DNA of 64,000 nt from DATMRF01 sp035566435. GTDB taxonomy: Bacteria; Verrucomicrobiota; Verrucomicrobiia; Limisphaerales; UBA8199. Positions 1 through 9,129 of the stretch are shown here, in pieces. The notes under the pieces were generated by a model, which was not told where the DNA came from, searched no databases, and was given only the letters and a program-made list of their open reading frames with translations. The translations under genes and the position numbers were made by a program. Position 1 is the stretch's first letter, and each line of letters opens with the position of its first letter. Where the stretch lies: contig DATMRF010000091.1 of the NCBI GenBank assembly GCA_035566435.1, positions 8,988 to 72,987 of the forward strand. Reading direction: 5' to 3'.

Positions 1-402
1 GTGGATTATGCGGACACGAACGCGGTGTTCTATTACACGCTGGACAACTCGTTGCCGACGACGAACTCGTTCTTCTACTCTGGTCCTTTCGTGTTAACCA
101 ACAGCGCAACCGTTCAGGCGAAAGCCTTTGAAACGGGCTACAATGACAGTGTCGCTGCTAGTGCCACCTTCGCCATTCGGCCGCCGATCTTCTTCGTCTC
201 GGGCGGCTATTTCAGCAACGCGACTTTCTATGCCCAGTTCTCAGGACAGTCGGGCAAAACGTACGTCTTGGAGGCCACGACCGATTTTGCGAACTGGGTC
301 AACCTCAACACCAATGTGGCCGGGGCCAATGTGTTCAATCTCCTGGACGCGGGCGCCACCAACTTCCCGTACCGGTTTTACCGCGTGCTTGAACTGCCCT
401 AA
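1..402 (+). CDS. C-terminal part of a secreted protein with chitobiase-like and Verrucomicrobial C-terminal domains (5' end outside window)
   Basis: Open from the first base, so the N-terminus is missing. Residues about 1-58 resemble the chitobiase/beta-hexosaminidase C-terminal (CHB_HEX_C) fold: the pattern of aromatic-rich strand, YTLDNSLPTT, then a TVQAKAFETGYNDS strand is typical of repeats in bacterial surface proteins. Residues about 68-133 form a second small domain (GKTYVLEATTDFANW ... YRFYRVLELP) that closes many secreted Verrucomicrobial proteins. The same layout closes the beta-helix protein ending at 52740. The function of the whole protein cannot be told from this fragment; it is most likely exported. 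Confidence 0.7.
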   Translation: MDYADTNAVFYYTLDNSLPTTNSFFYSGPFVLTNSATVQAKAFETGYNDSVAASATFAIRPPIFFVSGGYFSNATFYAQFSGQSGKTYVLEATTDFANWVNLNTNVAGANVFNLLDAGATNFPYRFYRVLELP

Positions 403-467
403 GCTTAGATTAAACCGCACTTTCAAAAACCCTGAAATCGGTTACGTTGACGCGAACCAAAGCAGCG

Positions 468-1271
468 ATGAATCGACTTTGCACGTCCGGGCTTGCCGTG
501 CTGTTGGCGGCTGGCTTGAATTCCCACGGCCAGGACTGGTCCCGGGCCCGCCTGGCAGAATCGCCAGGGCATCTCGAATGGGTGGACGTCAAGCACAACG
601 GGCGTGTGGTTCGTTGCTTTGTCGCTTATCCTCAGGGTACGGCCAAAACGACGGCGGTGGTGCTGGTTCATGAACTGTTCGGCCTCTCCGATTGGACCCG
701 CGAGGTAGCCGATGAACTGGCCGAGGCAGGGTATCTTGCCATGGCGCCCGACATGCTGTCCGGTTCGGGCCCGGAGGGTGGCGGCAGTGCCGCGATCAAG
801 GGTACCACCGACTTGAAAACTGCTATGGCCTCCCTGACGCCCGCGCGAGTCAACGCGGACCTGAACGCCGCGGTGCGGTATGTCGCACAATTACCTGCCG
901 CCAACGGCAAGGTAACCGCCGTCGGCTTTTCCTGGGGCGGCACGGAAACCTTCCGGCTGGCCACCAACACCCAGGACCTGAAGGCCGCCTGCGTCTTCTA
1001 CGGCATCGCGGCAGGCCAGGAGCAAGAGTTCGTGCGGATGAAGTGTCCCGTGTTTGGTTTCTACGCAGAACTGGACCACCCGGTGGCCCGCACGGTTCCG
1101 CAGACGAGGGAGTGGATGGAGAAAGCGGGAAAAACCTTCGAGCCAGTTACTTATACCAACGCGAACCGAGCTTTCATGCGCTTCGGCTCGATGCCGAACG
1201 CTACCGGACCGAACAAAGACGCCCACGACGAAGCGTGGAAACGGCTGACGGACCTGCTGAAGAAGATCTGA
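468..1271 (+). CDS. Dienelactone hydrolase-like exported protein, catalytic triad apparently lost
   Basis: 267 residues from the ATG at 468, chosen because it places a signal peptide (MNRLCTSGLAVLLAAGLNS) at the N-terminus; a TTG at 447 is less likely. The alpha/beta hydrolase fold matches the dienelactone hydrolase family and the next gene (about half identical by eye). The nucleophile elbow reads GFSWGG (Ser155 where the family and the neighbour have Cys). The Asp is kept (FYAELD, Asp203). The catalytic His is replaced by Arg234 (NANRAF against DAGHGF in the neighbour). With the His gone it is probably not a working hydrolase of this type, or it has a different role. It lies 20 bases upstream of its paralogue, so the two are probably cotranscribed. 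Confidence 0.82.
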   Translation: MNRLCTSGLAVLLAAGLNSHGQDWSRARLAESPGHLEWVDVKHNGRVVRCFVAYPQGTAKTTAVVLVHELFGLSDWTREVADELAEAGYLAMAPDMLSGSGPEGGGSAAIKGTTDLKTAMASLTPARVNADLNAAVRYVAQLPAANGKVTAVGFSWGGTETFRLATNTQDLKAACVFYGIAAGQEQEFVRMKCPVFGFYAELDHPVARTVPQTREWMEKAGKTFEPVTYTNANRAFMRFGSMPNATGPNKDAHDEAWKRLTDLLKKI

Positions 1272-1291
1272 ATAACCTGGAAAGGCACGTT

Positions 1292-2206
1292 ATGACTACC
1301 GAAAAGAAAACCGAGACGCGGGGAACAGGTGTGGCAGTTCCTAGCCTCGGGCTGCCGGCCCGGGCCCGCATGAAGCGGACGGCTGCGCAATCGAAGGGTA
1401 ACTCCCGGCCACTTGCCGGAATCATCGGGTTGGCTGCCCTGCTCGCTGCTTTTGCGGCACCGGCGCAGGACTGGGCGAAAGCGCGTCTCGACAAGTCTCC
1501 ACGCCATCTTGAATGGGTGAAGCTCAAACACGATAACCGGGAGGTCAACTGCTTCATTGCCTATCCCGAGGTCAAAGACAAAGCCACGGCGGTCGTCGTC
1601 ATCCACGAAATCTTTGGCCTGACCGATTGGGTCCGCGGTGTGGCCGACCAGTTGGCCGAAGCCGGCTACATCGCTATCGCGCCGGACTTGCTTTCCGGCT
1701 CGGCTCCGGGTGGCGGTGGCACAGCCGAACTCGGCGGCAGCGATGCTGTCCGCAAGGCCATTTCGTCACTTCCACGCGAGCAGGTCACCGCCGACCTCAA
1801 GGCGGTTGCCGACTATGTCGCGAACCTGCCCGCCTGCAACGGCAAGGTGGCGGTCGGCGGATTTTGCTGGGGCGGCGGCGAGTCTTTCCGTTTCGCAACG
1901 AATGACAAGAACCTCAAGGCGGCCTTCGTGTTTTACGGGACCGGGCCGGAGCAGCCGGACTCCATCGCGCGAATCAGTTGCCCGGTTTACGGCTTTTATG
2001 GTGGCAACGATGCGCGAGTGACCTCGACTGTCGTTAAAAGTGCCGAACTGATGAAGCAGGCGGGTAAAACCTACGAGCCGGTTACTTACCAGGATGCCGG
2101 CCACGGCTTCATGCGTGCCGGCGAAGCGCCTGATGCAAACGCTCCGAACAAAGAGGCCAGGGAGAAAGCGTGGCAGCGCTGGAAAGAATTGCTCGGTAAA
2201 CTCTGA
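1292..2206 (+). CDS. Dienelactone hydrolase family protein, exported, intact triad
   Basis: 304 residues from the ATG at 1292, which has a GGAAAGG ribosome-binding site six bases upstream; an ATG at 1370 would give a shorter signal region. The N-terminal hydrophobic stretch (about 41-57, ending AAPAQDW) is a signal peptide or anchor. The hydrolase core carries the family triad: Cys192 in GFCWGG, Asp240 in GGNDAR and His271 in AGHGFMR. Dienelactone hydrolases open lactone or ester bonds; the true substrate here is unknown. It is a tandem paralogue of the gene before it. Export is unusual for classical dienelactone hydrolase but common for Verrucomicrobial members of the wider family. Confidence 0.88.
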   Translation: MTTEKKTETRGTGVAVPSLGLPARARMKRTAAQSKGNSRPLAGIIGLAALLAAFAAPAQDWAKARLDKSPRHLEWVKLKHDNREVNCFIAYPEVKDKATAVVVIHEIFGLTDWVRGVADQLAEAGYIAIAPDLLSGSAPGGGGTAELGGSDAVRKAISSLPREQVTADLKAVADYVANLPACNGKVAVGGFCWGGGESFRFATNDKNLKAAFVFYGTGPEQPDSIARISCPVYGFYGGNDARVTSTVVKSAELMKQAGKTYEPVTYQDAGHGFMRAGEAPDANAPNKEAREKAWQRWKELLGKL

Positions 2207-2247
2207 GCACAGTCAACTTCTCGCTCGCCTCCGTAAACGTGTCTCTG

Positions 2248-2270
2248 CCATGCTGGTTATTCCAGCATGG
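2248..2270 (+). promoter_or_regulatory. Perfect hairpin covering the start codon of the MFS gene
   Basis: Arms CCATGCTGG (2248-2256) and CCAGCATGG (2262-2270) are perfect reverse complements around the loop TTATT. The ATG of the downstream transporter (2267) lies inside the right arm, so folding of the mRNA would hide it. There is no T-tract, so it is not an obvious terminator. A regulatory role is inference. Confidence 0.5.
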
Positions 2271-3562
2271 ACACCGCCCATTCGAGCCCTCCGCAGGAGG
2301 CCGGGTCCGGTCCGGCGCCGGAGTCAGCAAGCCTGCGCCAACTCTCGCCTCAGCAGTGGCGTGGCGGCGTCGCGGCGTGGCTGGGCTGGACCTTCGACGG
2401 CCTGGACATGCATCTCTACACGCTGGTGGCGGCGCCGTTTGTCGCGGAGCTACTGGGCGGACTCAGCACCACCACCGAGGAGGTTGGCCGCTACAGCTCG
2501 ATTATCCAGGGTGCGTTCCTGCTGGGCTGGGCTCTGGGGGGCGGCTTTTTCGGTCGCATAGGTGACCGACTTGGCCGGGCGCGGGCACTGAGCTTGACCG
2601 TGCTGACTTATGCGGTGTTCACGGGTCTTTCCTTTTTCGCGCAGGCCTGGTGGCACCTGCTCGTCTTCCGTTTCCTGGCCGCGCTCGGCATTGGCGGAGA
2701 ATGGGCGGTCGGCGCATCGCTGCTGTCGGAGACCTGGCCGCGTCGCTGGCGACCCTGGATCGCCGCCGTGCTGCAGACTGGGGTCAATGTCGGCATTCTC
2801 GGGGCCGTTTTGGCCAATCAAGCCCTGGCCAAAGCGCCGCCCCGTTATTTGTTCCTGGTCGGCATCGTGCCGGCGCTCCTGGTTTTCTGGATCCGCCGCG
2901 CGGTGCCTGAACCCGAAGAGTGGGTGGCGGCAAAACAAAAAGCCAGCCAGCATGATCCTGGCGTGCGCGACCTGTTTCGCAAGGACACGCTCCCCGTCAC
3001 CGTTTGGGTGGTGTTGGTTTGCGCGGTGTCGCTGACAGCCCACTGGGCCTTCATGTTTTGGCACCAGCAACAACTGCGCAACCTGCCGGAAGTGCTGAAC
3101 TGGAGTCCGGAACGGAAAAACCAACTCGTGAATACGGCGATGTTTATCGTCATCGGCTCCTCGATCGCCGGTAACTTTTTCTGCGGCTGGGTGGCGCGCT
3201 TTTTCGGCTATCGGGCGACCATCGCGGCGGGCTTCCTCGTGTATTTCTGCGTAATGTTTGGGGCCTATTGCGTGCCGCGAGACCATGTCGCGCTTCTTTA
3301 TTGGTTCCCCTTGATCGGCTTCTGCCAGGGCGCGTTTGCTCTATTCACGATGTACCTGCCGCCGCTGTTCCCGACGTTGCTGCGCACCACCGGCGCCGGC
3401 TTTTGTTATAACATCGGACGCATCACCGCCGCGTTTGGGACCGTATTCTTCGGCCTGTGCTCCAAGGTCGGCGACCACCGCGCCGCGCTGTTCTACGCCG
3501 GGTTACTCTTTCTGCCGGCGGCCCTTGCCGCGCTGTTCCTCCCGCGGACCCGCGACTCATAG
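2267..3562 (+). CDS. MFS transporter, sugar/aromatic-acid symporter-like
   Basis: 431 residues with about twelve hydrophobic segments, in the inner membrane. The first helix begins GVAAWLGWTFDGLDMHLY, with the acidic residue near the end of helix 1 that is typical of the AAHS/sialate (NanT-like) branch of proton symporters. The loop between helices 2 and 3 has the MFS motif A signature (GGGFFGRIGDRLGRARAL), and helix 4-5 has FRFLAALGIGGEW. The substrate cannot be assigned. It follows the hydrolase pair by 60 bases and might import one of their products, but this is only inference from position. The start is set at 2267 because the next in-frame ATG would remove helix 1. Confidence 0.88.
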   Translation: MDTAHSSPPQEAGSGPAPESASLRQLSPQQWRGGVAAWLGWTFDGLDMHLYTLVAAPFVAELLGGLSTTTEEVGRYSSIIQGAFLLGWALGGGFFGRIGDRLGRARALSLTVLTYAVFTGLSFFAQAWWHLLVFRFLAALGIGGEWAVGASLLSETWPRRWRPWIAAVLQTGVNVGILGAVLANQALAKAPPRYLFLVGIVPALLVFWIRRAVPEPEEWVAAKQKASQHDPGVRDLFRKDTLPVTVWVVLVCAVSLTAHWAFMFWHQQQLRNLPEVLNWSPERKNQLVNTAMFIVIGSSIAGNFFCGWVARFFGYRATIAAGFLVYFCVMFGAYCVPRDHVALLYWFPLIGFCQGAFALFTMYLPPLFPTLLRTTGAGFCYNIGRITAAFGTVFFGLCSKVGDHRAALFYAGLLFLPAALAALFLPRTRDS

Positions 3563-3733
3563 AAGGAGCGCAGAGGTTAATGGCCACATCAAGGCACGCC
3601 TAAGACCATCATCGAAGGAGGAGGTTTGGCGCAGCAAAACTTCCACACAAGCGGGACGAGACGGAAGTTGGATGAAGCCGTAAGCACGTCCGAACGGAGG
3701 GGGCGACCGCCACGCGAGCCCTGGTGGCAAACT

Positions 3734-4365
3734 TCATTTAGACCCGCGTTTTTCCCGTAGGAGGCTTTCCGGCAATGCCAGCAGCGCTGACTTGCTGCCG
3801 TCAGGGCGCCACACGATTCGGCCATCTTCGAGCACCCTTAGAACCTCACCGCGAGCCGAACCTTTAAACGTGCGGACTCGCTGGCCAGGGACGAAGTTGG
3901 CCAACTCCGCCAGGGTTGCGAGGCCCTGTTCCATCGACTTACGGTCGAGCACACCGGCAACGTAGTGGGCCGCCAGGGAGGAGGCTTCCCGACGCCGGCC
4001 AATCGGGAACTCGATAAAGATCGCATCCACGATGCGGCGCGCGATTTCCCCGAAAGTGTTCCCGTTGAAAAATAAAAAAGGCGCGCTGCGATGGCACGCC
4101 TTCAAAAAGTCTAACGTCTCCCCCAGGCTCAGCTCGTTCGGCCGTCTGGCTTCCCAGTCTTGCCGGACTTTCCCATGAGTTTCCGAGTTATGCCCGAACT
4201 GAGCTTTTCCTCGCTCGCACGCTCCGCAGTTGAGGCTGGCGACAAGCTCCCAGTCCCAGTTTTTGATAAAAGCGGCTCGGCCTTGTAACGGTGATTGTTC
4301 GACAGCACGCTTTCGCGCAGCATCGCCGGGCTCACCCTCTCGACCATGTCGTATCGGAGCTTCAT
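3734..4365 (-). CDS. Uncharacterised protein, frameshifted near 4260-4264
   Basis: No family recognised. Two overlapping frames make one plausible protein of about 210 residues. The N-terminal part starts at the ATG at 4365 (MKLRYDMVERVSPAMLRE...), and its third codon positions are mostly G or C, as in neighbouring genes. The C-terminal part (KNWDWELVASLNCGACERG ... PESLLREKRGSK) is one frame away. The alternative N-terminus in the C-terminal frame (ATG at 4372) has poor codon use. Adding one A to the run of five on the minus strand (Ts at 4260-4264) would join the two as LLSKNWDWEL. The last 55 residues look like a small beta-barrel (PGQRVRTFKGS, then GRIVWRPDGSKSAL). Either an assembly error or a real broken gene. 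Confidence 0.55.
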
Positions 4366-4647
4366 CTTCCATAATATGCCCTGTTTTCCCGGCCCTGGCA
4401 AGCTCTTACCCGGGTCCGTGGGAACCTGGTCAGTACGGGCGACCCCGTGTTCCGTGCCCCGGGGATACTGGCCCGCCGTAGCCTCCGCCTTCAATCAGAA
4501 AATGGTGCGTGGCCGCGCGGCGTATGCAACCCAGAGTTTTCAACCCATTCTCCTCAATCTTCCGCTGGCGCCAATGATGACCGCCATTTAGTCTGGCGGC
4601 TCGGTATGATTGCCCGCAGTTCAAAAACCCTGAACCAATCCGAGTCA

Positions 4648-7413
4648 ATGAGCTGGAAACTCCACTCCACGCTGCTGCTCGCCTTCCTGCTGACCGCCGG
4701 CGTGCGAGCCCAGGACACGCAGCGTCAATACTTGTCAGGGCACGGCAAGGACGATGCCGTGCCGTGGCGATTCTTCTGCACGGGCGGGCGGCAGTCCGGT
4801 TACTGGACGAATCTGCCTGTGCCGTCGAATTGGGAACTCCACGGCTTCGGCACACTCAATTATCACCGGGATCCGCCCACCCCCGCGCCGGAGGAAGGCC
4901 GCTACGAACGCGATTTCAAGGTGTCACGAGCTTGGGCGCGGGACCGCGTGTTCCTGGTGTTCGAGGGCGTGATGACCGATGCGAGCGCGTTGCTGAACGG
5001 CCAGGCCGTCGGCCCCACTCACCAGGGCGCTTATTATCGGTTCAAGTACGACGTTACGGGCTTGCTCAAGTACGGCGCTGCCAACCACCTCGAAGTCAAC
5101 GTGGCCAAAAAATCCGCCAACCCATCTGTGAACACCGCTGAGCGGAAAGGCGACTATTGGATGTATGGCGGAATCTTCCGGCCGGTCCACCTCGAGGCGG
5201 TCCCGCCCCAATTCATCGAGCGCGTCGCCATTGATGCGCGAGCTGACGGCGAGTTCCGGATGGAAGTCTTCGTCGATGGCAGCGGGAGCGCCCGGGACAT
5301 CGAGGCGCAACTCACAACCCTTGACGGCCAGCCGGTCGGCCCGCTGTTCGCGGCACCGTTGGCCAGAGGCAAAACCACCTTGAAAACGCGGGTGTCAGCT
5401 CCGCGGCAATGGACGGCTGAAACCCCGAACCTTTACCGCATCGAAGTCAGGCTTAAGGAAGGCAGGAAAGTGGTCCACCGCGTTCAGCAACGCTTCGGCT
5501 TCCGCACGTTTGAAGTGCGCGAGGGCGACGGCCTCTACCTCAACGGGCGCCGGGTGATCCTTAAAGGGTGCGACCGCCATTCCTTCTGGCCCGATTCCGG
5601 CCGCTGTCTCAGCGAAGCGGTGCATCGCCTGGATATTCAACTCATGAAAAACATGAACATGAACGCCGTCCGCATGTCGCATTACCCACCGGATGTGGAG
5701 TTTCTCGACCTCTGCGATGAGCAGGGCCTCTACGTGCTGGATGAGCTGGCCGGGTGGCAGGGGTACTACGATACCGAGACGGGCGCCCGGAGAGTCGAGG
5801 AAATGGTGACGCGTGATGTGAACCATCCCTCGATTTTATTCTGGGACAACGGCAACGAGGGCGGATTCAACACCGACCTCGATCGCCTATTTCCGGAATT
5901 GGACCCGCAGCAACGCCGAGTGCTCCACCCCTGGGCCCTGTTCGGCGGCGTCAACACGGCTCATTACCGGCCCTATGACTCAGCGAAAGCCCTTTGCGCT
6001 GGAACCAATGTCTACATGCCGACCGAGTTCCTCCACGGCCTGTTTGACGGCGGCGCGGGCGCTGGCCTCAAGAATTACTGGGATCTGATGGAAACCAGCA
6101 AAGTGCTCGGCGGAGGCTTTATCTGGGCTTTCCTGGACGAAGGAGTCCGACGCCCCGACACCGGTCGAATCGATGTCGCCGGCAACCAGGCGCCGGACGG
6201 TATTGTCGGCCCTTATCGCCAGAAAGAAGCCAGCTTTTTCACCATCAAAGAAGTGTGGTCACCGATTCGTATCCGCGAACAGGCGTTGCCCGCTTCTGCC
6301 TCCGACGCGGTCAGTCTGACCGTCGAGAATCATTTCTGTTTCACTGACGCCCGGGACTGTGGTTTTGTATGGCAGCTCCGCAAATTCCGGCGCGTTGATG
6401 AAACCGGTGCAGGGTACAGGGTGTTGTCCGAGGGCAAAATTGAAGCCCCGTCCATCCCGCCAGGGGAAATCGGGGCCCTGCGGATCGGGTTGAATCGAAG
6501 CCGTACCGAGGCCGACGCGCTGGCATTGCAAGCCAATGACCCGGCTGGCCGCGAGCTTTGGACCTGGGTCTGGCCATTGCCGGGATTGGCTGGTTCGTTG
6601 CCAACGCCTGCAGCAGCCGCCCAAGGCACTGCCACGGCAAGAATCTCCGAAGCTCCAGATGCGTTGGTAGTCCACGCGGGCGAACTGACATTCGCTTTCA
6701 GCAAGCAGAGCGGCTTGCTGACCGATATCCACCGCGGCAAACAGAAATTCTCGCTTGCAAACGGACCACGGCCCGCCGTAGGCGAGGCGGAACTGCTGCA
6801 TTTGGACCATTCATCGGATGGCCCGGACGCGCTCGTCACGGCCACGTTCAGCGGGGCGATGAAATCCGTCCGCTGGCGGGTGCGGCCCAGCGGTTGGTTG
6901 CAGTGCGATTACACTTACATGGCCGAGGGTCCGAATGAGTTTTTCGGCGTCGCCTTCGATTATCCGGAGGCGAGGGTGAAAGGGAAGCGGTGGTTGGGGT
7001 TGGGTCCCTATCGGGTCTGGCAGAACCGCTTGCAGGGCACAACGTTCAATGTTTGGCAAAACGACTACAACGACACCATCACCGGCTGGGCCGATTGGGT
7101 ATACCCGGAATTCAAAGGCTGTTTTGCCGGTGTCCGGTGGCTGCAGTTGCAAACGACCGAAGGGCCTCTCACGGTGGTGCCTGGAGGTGATGACCTTTTC
7201 CTCCAGGTCCTCACACCCCGGTTTCCTCCCGTTAAGATAGCAGGAAAAGCGAGCGTGGCTCTGCCGGAGGCGGGCTTGGCGTTCCTCCATGCCATTCCCC
7301 CAATGGGGAGCAAATTTCACACGGCCTCCCAGAGCGGACCCGGTGGGCAGCGCACCGTCGCCGAAGGCGAATACCACGGCTCGGTCAATTTTTTCTTCGG
7401 CAAACTGCCTTGA
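4648..7413 (+). CDS. Secreted glycoside hydrolase family 2 enzyme (beta-galactosidase-like)
   Basis: 921 residues from the ATG at 4648, which begins a signal peptide (MSWKLHSTLLLAFLLTAGVRA). The order is jelly-roll sugar-binding domain (VPSNWELHGFG and on), immunoglobulin-like domain, TIM barrel and C-terminal beta domains. The acid/base Glu is residue 404 in DNGNEGG after NHPSILFW, and the nucleophile Glu is residue 460 in MPTEFLHG, equivalent to the CEYAHAMGN region of LacZ. The GGFIWAFLDEGV segment is also typical of GH2. It probably removes terminal beta-linked galactose or a similar sugar from extracellular polysaccharide. The C-terminal 300 residues resemble the LacZ domain 5 region (QNDYNDTITGW). 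No transporter or regulator is adjacent in the same direction. Confidence 0.92.
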   Translation: MSWKLHSTLLLAFLLTAGVRAQDTQRQYLSGHGKDDAVPWRFFCTGGRQSGYWTNLPVPSNWELHGFGTLNYHRDPPTPAPEEGRYERDFKVSRAWARDRVFLVFEGVMTDASALLNGQAVGPTHQGAYYRFKYDVTGLLKYGAANHLEVNVAKKSANPSVNTAERKGDYWMYGGIFRPVHLEAVPPQFIERVAIDARADGEFRMEVFVDGSGSARDIEAQLTTLDGQPVGPLFAAPLARGKTTLKTRVSAPRQWTAETPNLYRIEVRLKEGRKVVHRVQQRFGFRTFEVREGDGLYLNGRRVILKGCDRHSFWPDSGRCLSEAVHRLDIQLMKNMNMNAVRMSHYPPDVEFLDLCDEQGLYVLDELAGWQGYYDTETGARRVEEMVTRDVNHPSILFWDNGNEGGFNTDLDRLFPELDPQQRRVLHPWALFGGVNTAHYRPYDSAKALCAGTNVYMPTEFLHGLFDGGAGAGLKNYWDLMETSKVLGGGFIWAFLDEGVRRPDTGRIDVAGNQAPDGIVGPYRQKEASFFTIKEVWSPIRIREQALPASASDAVSLTVENHFCFTDARDCGFVWQLRKFRRVDETGAGYRVLSEGKIEAPSIPPGEIGALRIGLNRSRTEADALALQANDPAGRELWTWVWPLPGLAGSLPTPAAAAQGTATARISEAPDALVVHAGELTFAFSKQSGLLTDIHRGKQKFSLANGPRPAVGEAELLHLDHSSDGPDALVTATFSGAMKSVRWRVRPSGWLQCDYTYMAEGPNEFFGVAFDYPEARVKGKRWLGLGPYRVWQNRLQGTTFNVWQNDYNDTITGWADWVYPEFKGCFAGVRWLQLQTTEGPLTVVPGGDDLFLQVLTPRFPPVKIAGKASVALPEAGLAFLHAIPPMGSKFHTASQSGPGGQRTVAEGEYHGSVNFFFGKLP

Positions 7414-7661
7414 GCCCGGGGGCGGGGACTGCCACGTCCTCGAGCGATCCTAGATTGTCATTGCGGGTCCTCTGGGAATCGAGCTAAGTTTTGCTATTAA
7501 CTCGCGCGGTTCGTAAAGCAAAAGCAGCACATTCGTCAGGCGATTTGTCTTCGCCTCGACCAGGCGGTTTTCCTGGTCCGGCAACAGGGGTTGCTTGGGT
7601 TGCATGATGAATCCGGCACTTGAGGCTTAGAATCTGGGGCGTGAAAAATGGGATAACCTTT

Positions 7662-8222
7662 ATGAAATCAAAATACATGTTCACGACCCTCGTGTTATCC
7701 GCCGGGTTGGTGGCCGTTTGCGGCTGCAAGAAAGAGGAGCCCGCCCCCGCCGCGCAGCCCCAAAAAACCAGCGAGGCGGCCCCTGCTGCCGCGGGCGACC
7801 TCGCGAATGCGGCCTCAGCCGCCGTAACCCAATCTACACAGCAGGCTGCGGCTCAAGTCAATACTGCGGCCACGGCCGTCACCCAAGCGACTGACCAGTC
7901 GGCCACTCAGGTCAAGACCGCCACCACGGCGGGGACCGACCTGCTCAATTCCGCGACCGCGCCCGCCGCACAAGCGGCGGCGCAAGCCCAGCCTGCCCAG
8001 GCACAGGCCCAAAGCGTGATTGACCGCGCCAAAAGCCTGGTGGCAAGCCAGAAATACACCGATGCTTTGAACACCTTGAGTCAGTTAACAAACATCAAAC
8101 TGACGCCGGATCAACAAAGCTTGGTCGATTCTCTGAAGTCGCAAATTCAAGCTGCGCTGGCCAAAGCCGGTGCCAGCGACGCCGCTTCTGCACTCGGCGG
8201 CGTCCTGGGTGGAAAGAAATGA
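7662..8222 (+). CDS. Small Ala/Gln-rich lipoprotein, unknown role
   Basis: 186 residues from the ATG at 7662. The N-terminus has a hydrophobic stretch ending VAVCGCKKEE, a likely lipidation site. After it comes a low-complexity segment (about 30-125) rich in Ala, Thr and Gln with repeated QAAAQV/QSATQV units, probably an extended or helical linker. A C-terminal helical part (about 128-186, QKYTDALNTLSQL ... LGGKK) looks like a TPR-sized pair of helices. The function is not recognised; a periplasmic or outer-membrane lipoprotein is likely. An ATG-like start 14 codons earlier would put extra charged residues before the signal and is less likely. Confidence 0.75.
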   Translation: MKSKYMFTTLVLSAGLVAVCGCKKEEPAPAAQPQKTSEAAPAAAGDLANAASAAVTQSTQQAAAQVNTAATAVTQATDQSATQVKTATTAGTDLLNSATAPAAQAAAQAQPAQAQAQSVIDRAKSLVASQKYTDALNTLSQLTNIKLTPDQQSLVDSLKSQIQAALAKAGASDAASALGGVLGGKK

Positions 8223-8340
8223 TCATCGACGTGGCCGGGCGAGAGAGTTGCCGCCAACCGTTCTCGCTCGTCGTCCGTTGCGGCCCCGTCCGGAACCCAC
8301 TTGTCTCGCACCAGCTCCAACTCACAACCGAACTGCAGCC

Positions 8341-9088
8341 GTGAAGCCACCCACCATCCCCACCCTCACGTCGGCCCTTTGCCTGACCGCAGGGCTAACC
8401 CTCGCCCAGACGCCCGCCGTCACCAACGCTCCGTCGAAGTCGCCACCGTGGGAAGCCAGCGCCGCCGCCGGCCTGACCCTCACCCGCGGCAACAGCAAAA
8501 CCTTGCTCTTCACCGCCAACCTGGCGGCTGCAAAAAATGGGACCAAAACGAACTGGGCCTCGGCGCCGACGGCGTTTATGGCGAGAACAACAATGTGAAA
8601 AACGCCGAACAACTGCGTGGATTCGGGCAATACGATCGGCTCTTTGGCGACCGCATTTTCGCCTACCTCCGCGTCGAAGGCCTGCACGATGGCATCGCGG
8701 ACGTCAAGTACCGGATCTCGGTCGGGTCGGGCGGCGGTTATTACTTCATCAAGACCACCAATACGATGCTGCGAGCCGAAATCGGCCCGGGCTACATTTA
8801 TGAGAGGGACGGTGATGGCACCACTCATAGCTATATGAGCTTGCGTCTGGCCGAGCGGTTCGAACGCAAGCTGAACGACCACGCCAAAATCTGGCAGGCC
8901 GTCGAAGTCCTGCCCGAAGTGGACCGGTTTAGCAACTACATCATCAACGGCGAGGTCGGTGTCGAAACCACCATGACAAGAAAACTCAACCTCATGACTT
9001 ACATTCAGGACTGCTACCACAGTGAGCCCGCAGCCGGCAGGCTCAAGAATGACATCAAGCTGGTCTCGGCGATAAATATAAATTCTGA
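8341..9088 (+). CDS. DUF481 (YdiY-like) outer-membrane protein, split by two -1 frameshifts
   Basis: The N-terminal part starts at the GTG at 8341 (signal peptide, then WEASAAAGLTLTRGNSKT, the usual DUF481 start). The rest (ELGLGADGVYGENN through KNDIKLVSAINI) is one frame back. Adding one A to the six-A run at 8532-8537 joins them as LAAAKKWDQNELG. As sequenced, the second frame runs past the expected end to 9188, into the next gene. Adding one A at 9080-9082 would give ...INIKF and a TGA at 9086-9088; a terminal Phe is usual for outer-membrane barrels. With both corrections the length is exactly 250 codons. This is an assembly error, programmed slippage (A AAA AAT is a possible heptamer), or a pseudogene. 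Confidence 0.7.
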
Positions 9089-9129
9089 ACCGCACGGGGG
9101 CTCAGGCAAACCCATCAACCCATCTTCCT

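Noticed and set aside
4385..4480. GC-rich, foldable stretch resembling a small structured RNA (SRP-like)
   Set aside because: The conserved SRP loop (GGTCAGGTCCGGAAGG type) is absent on both strands, as are tmRNA or RNase P signatures.
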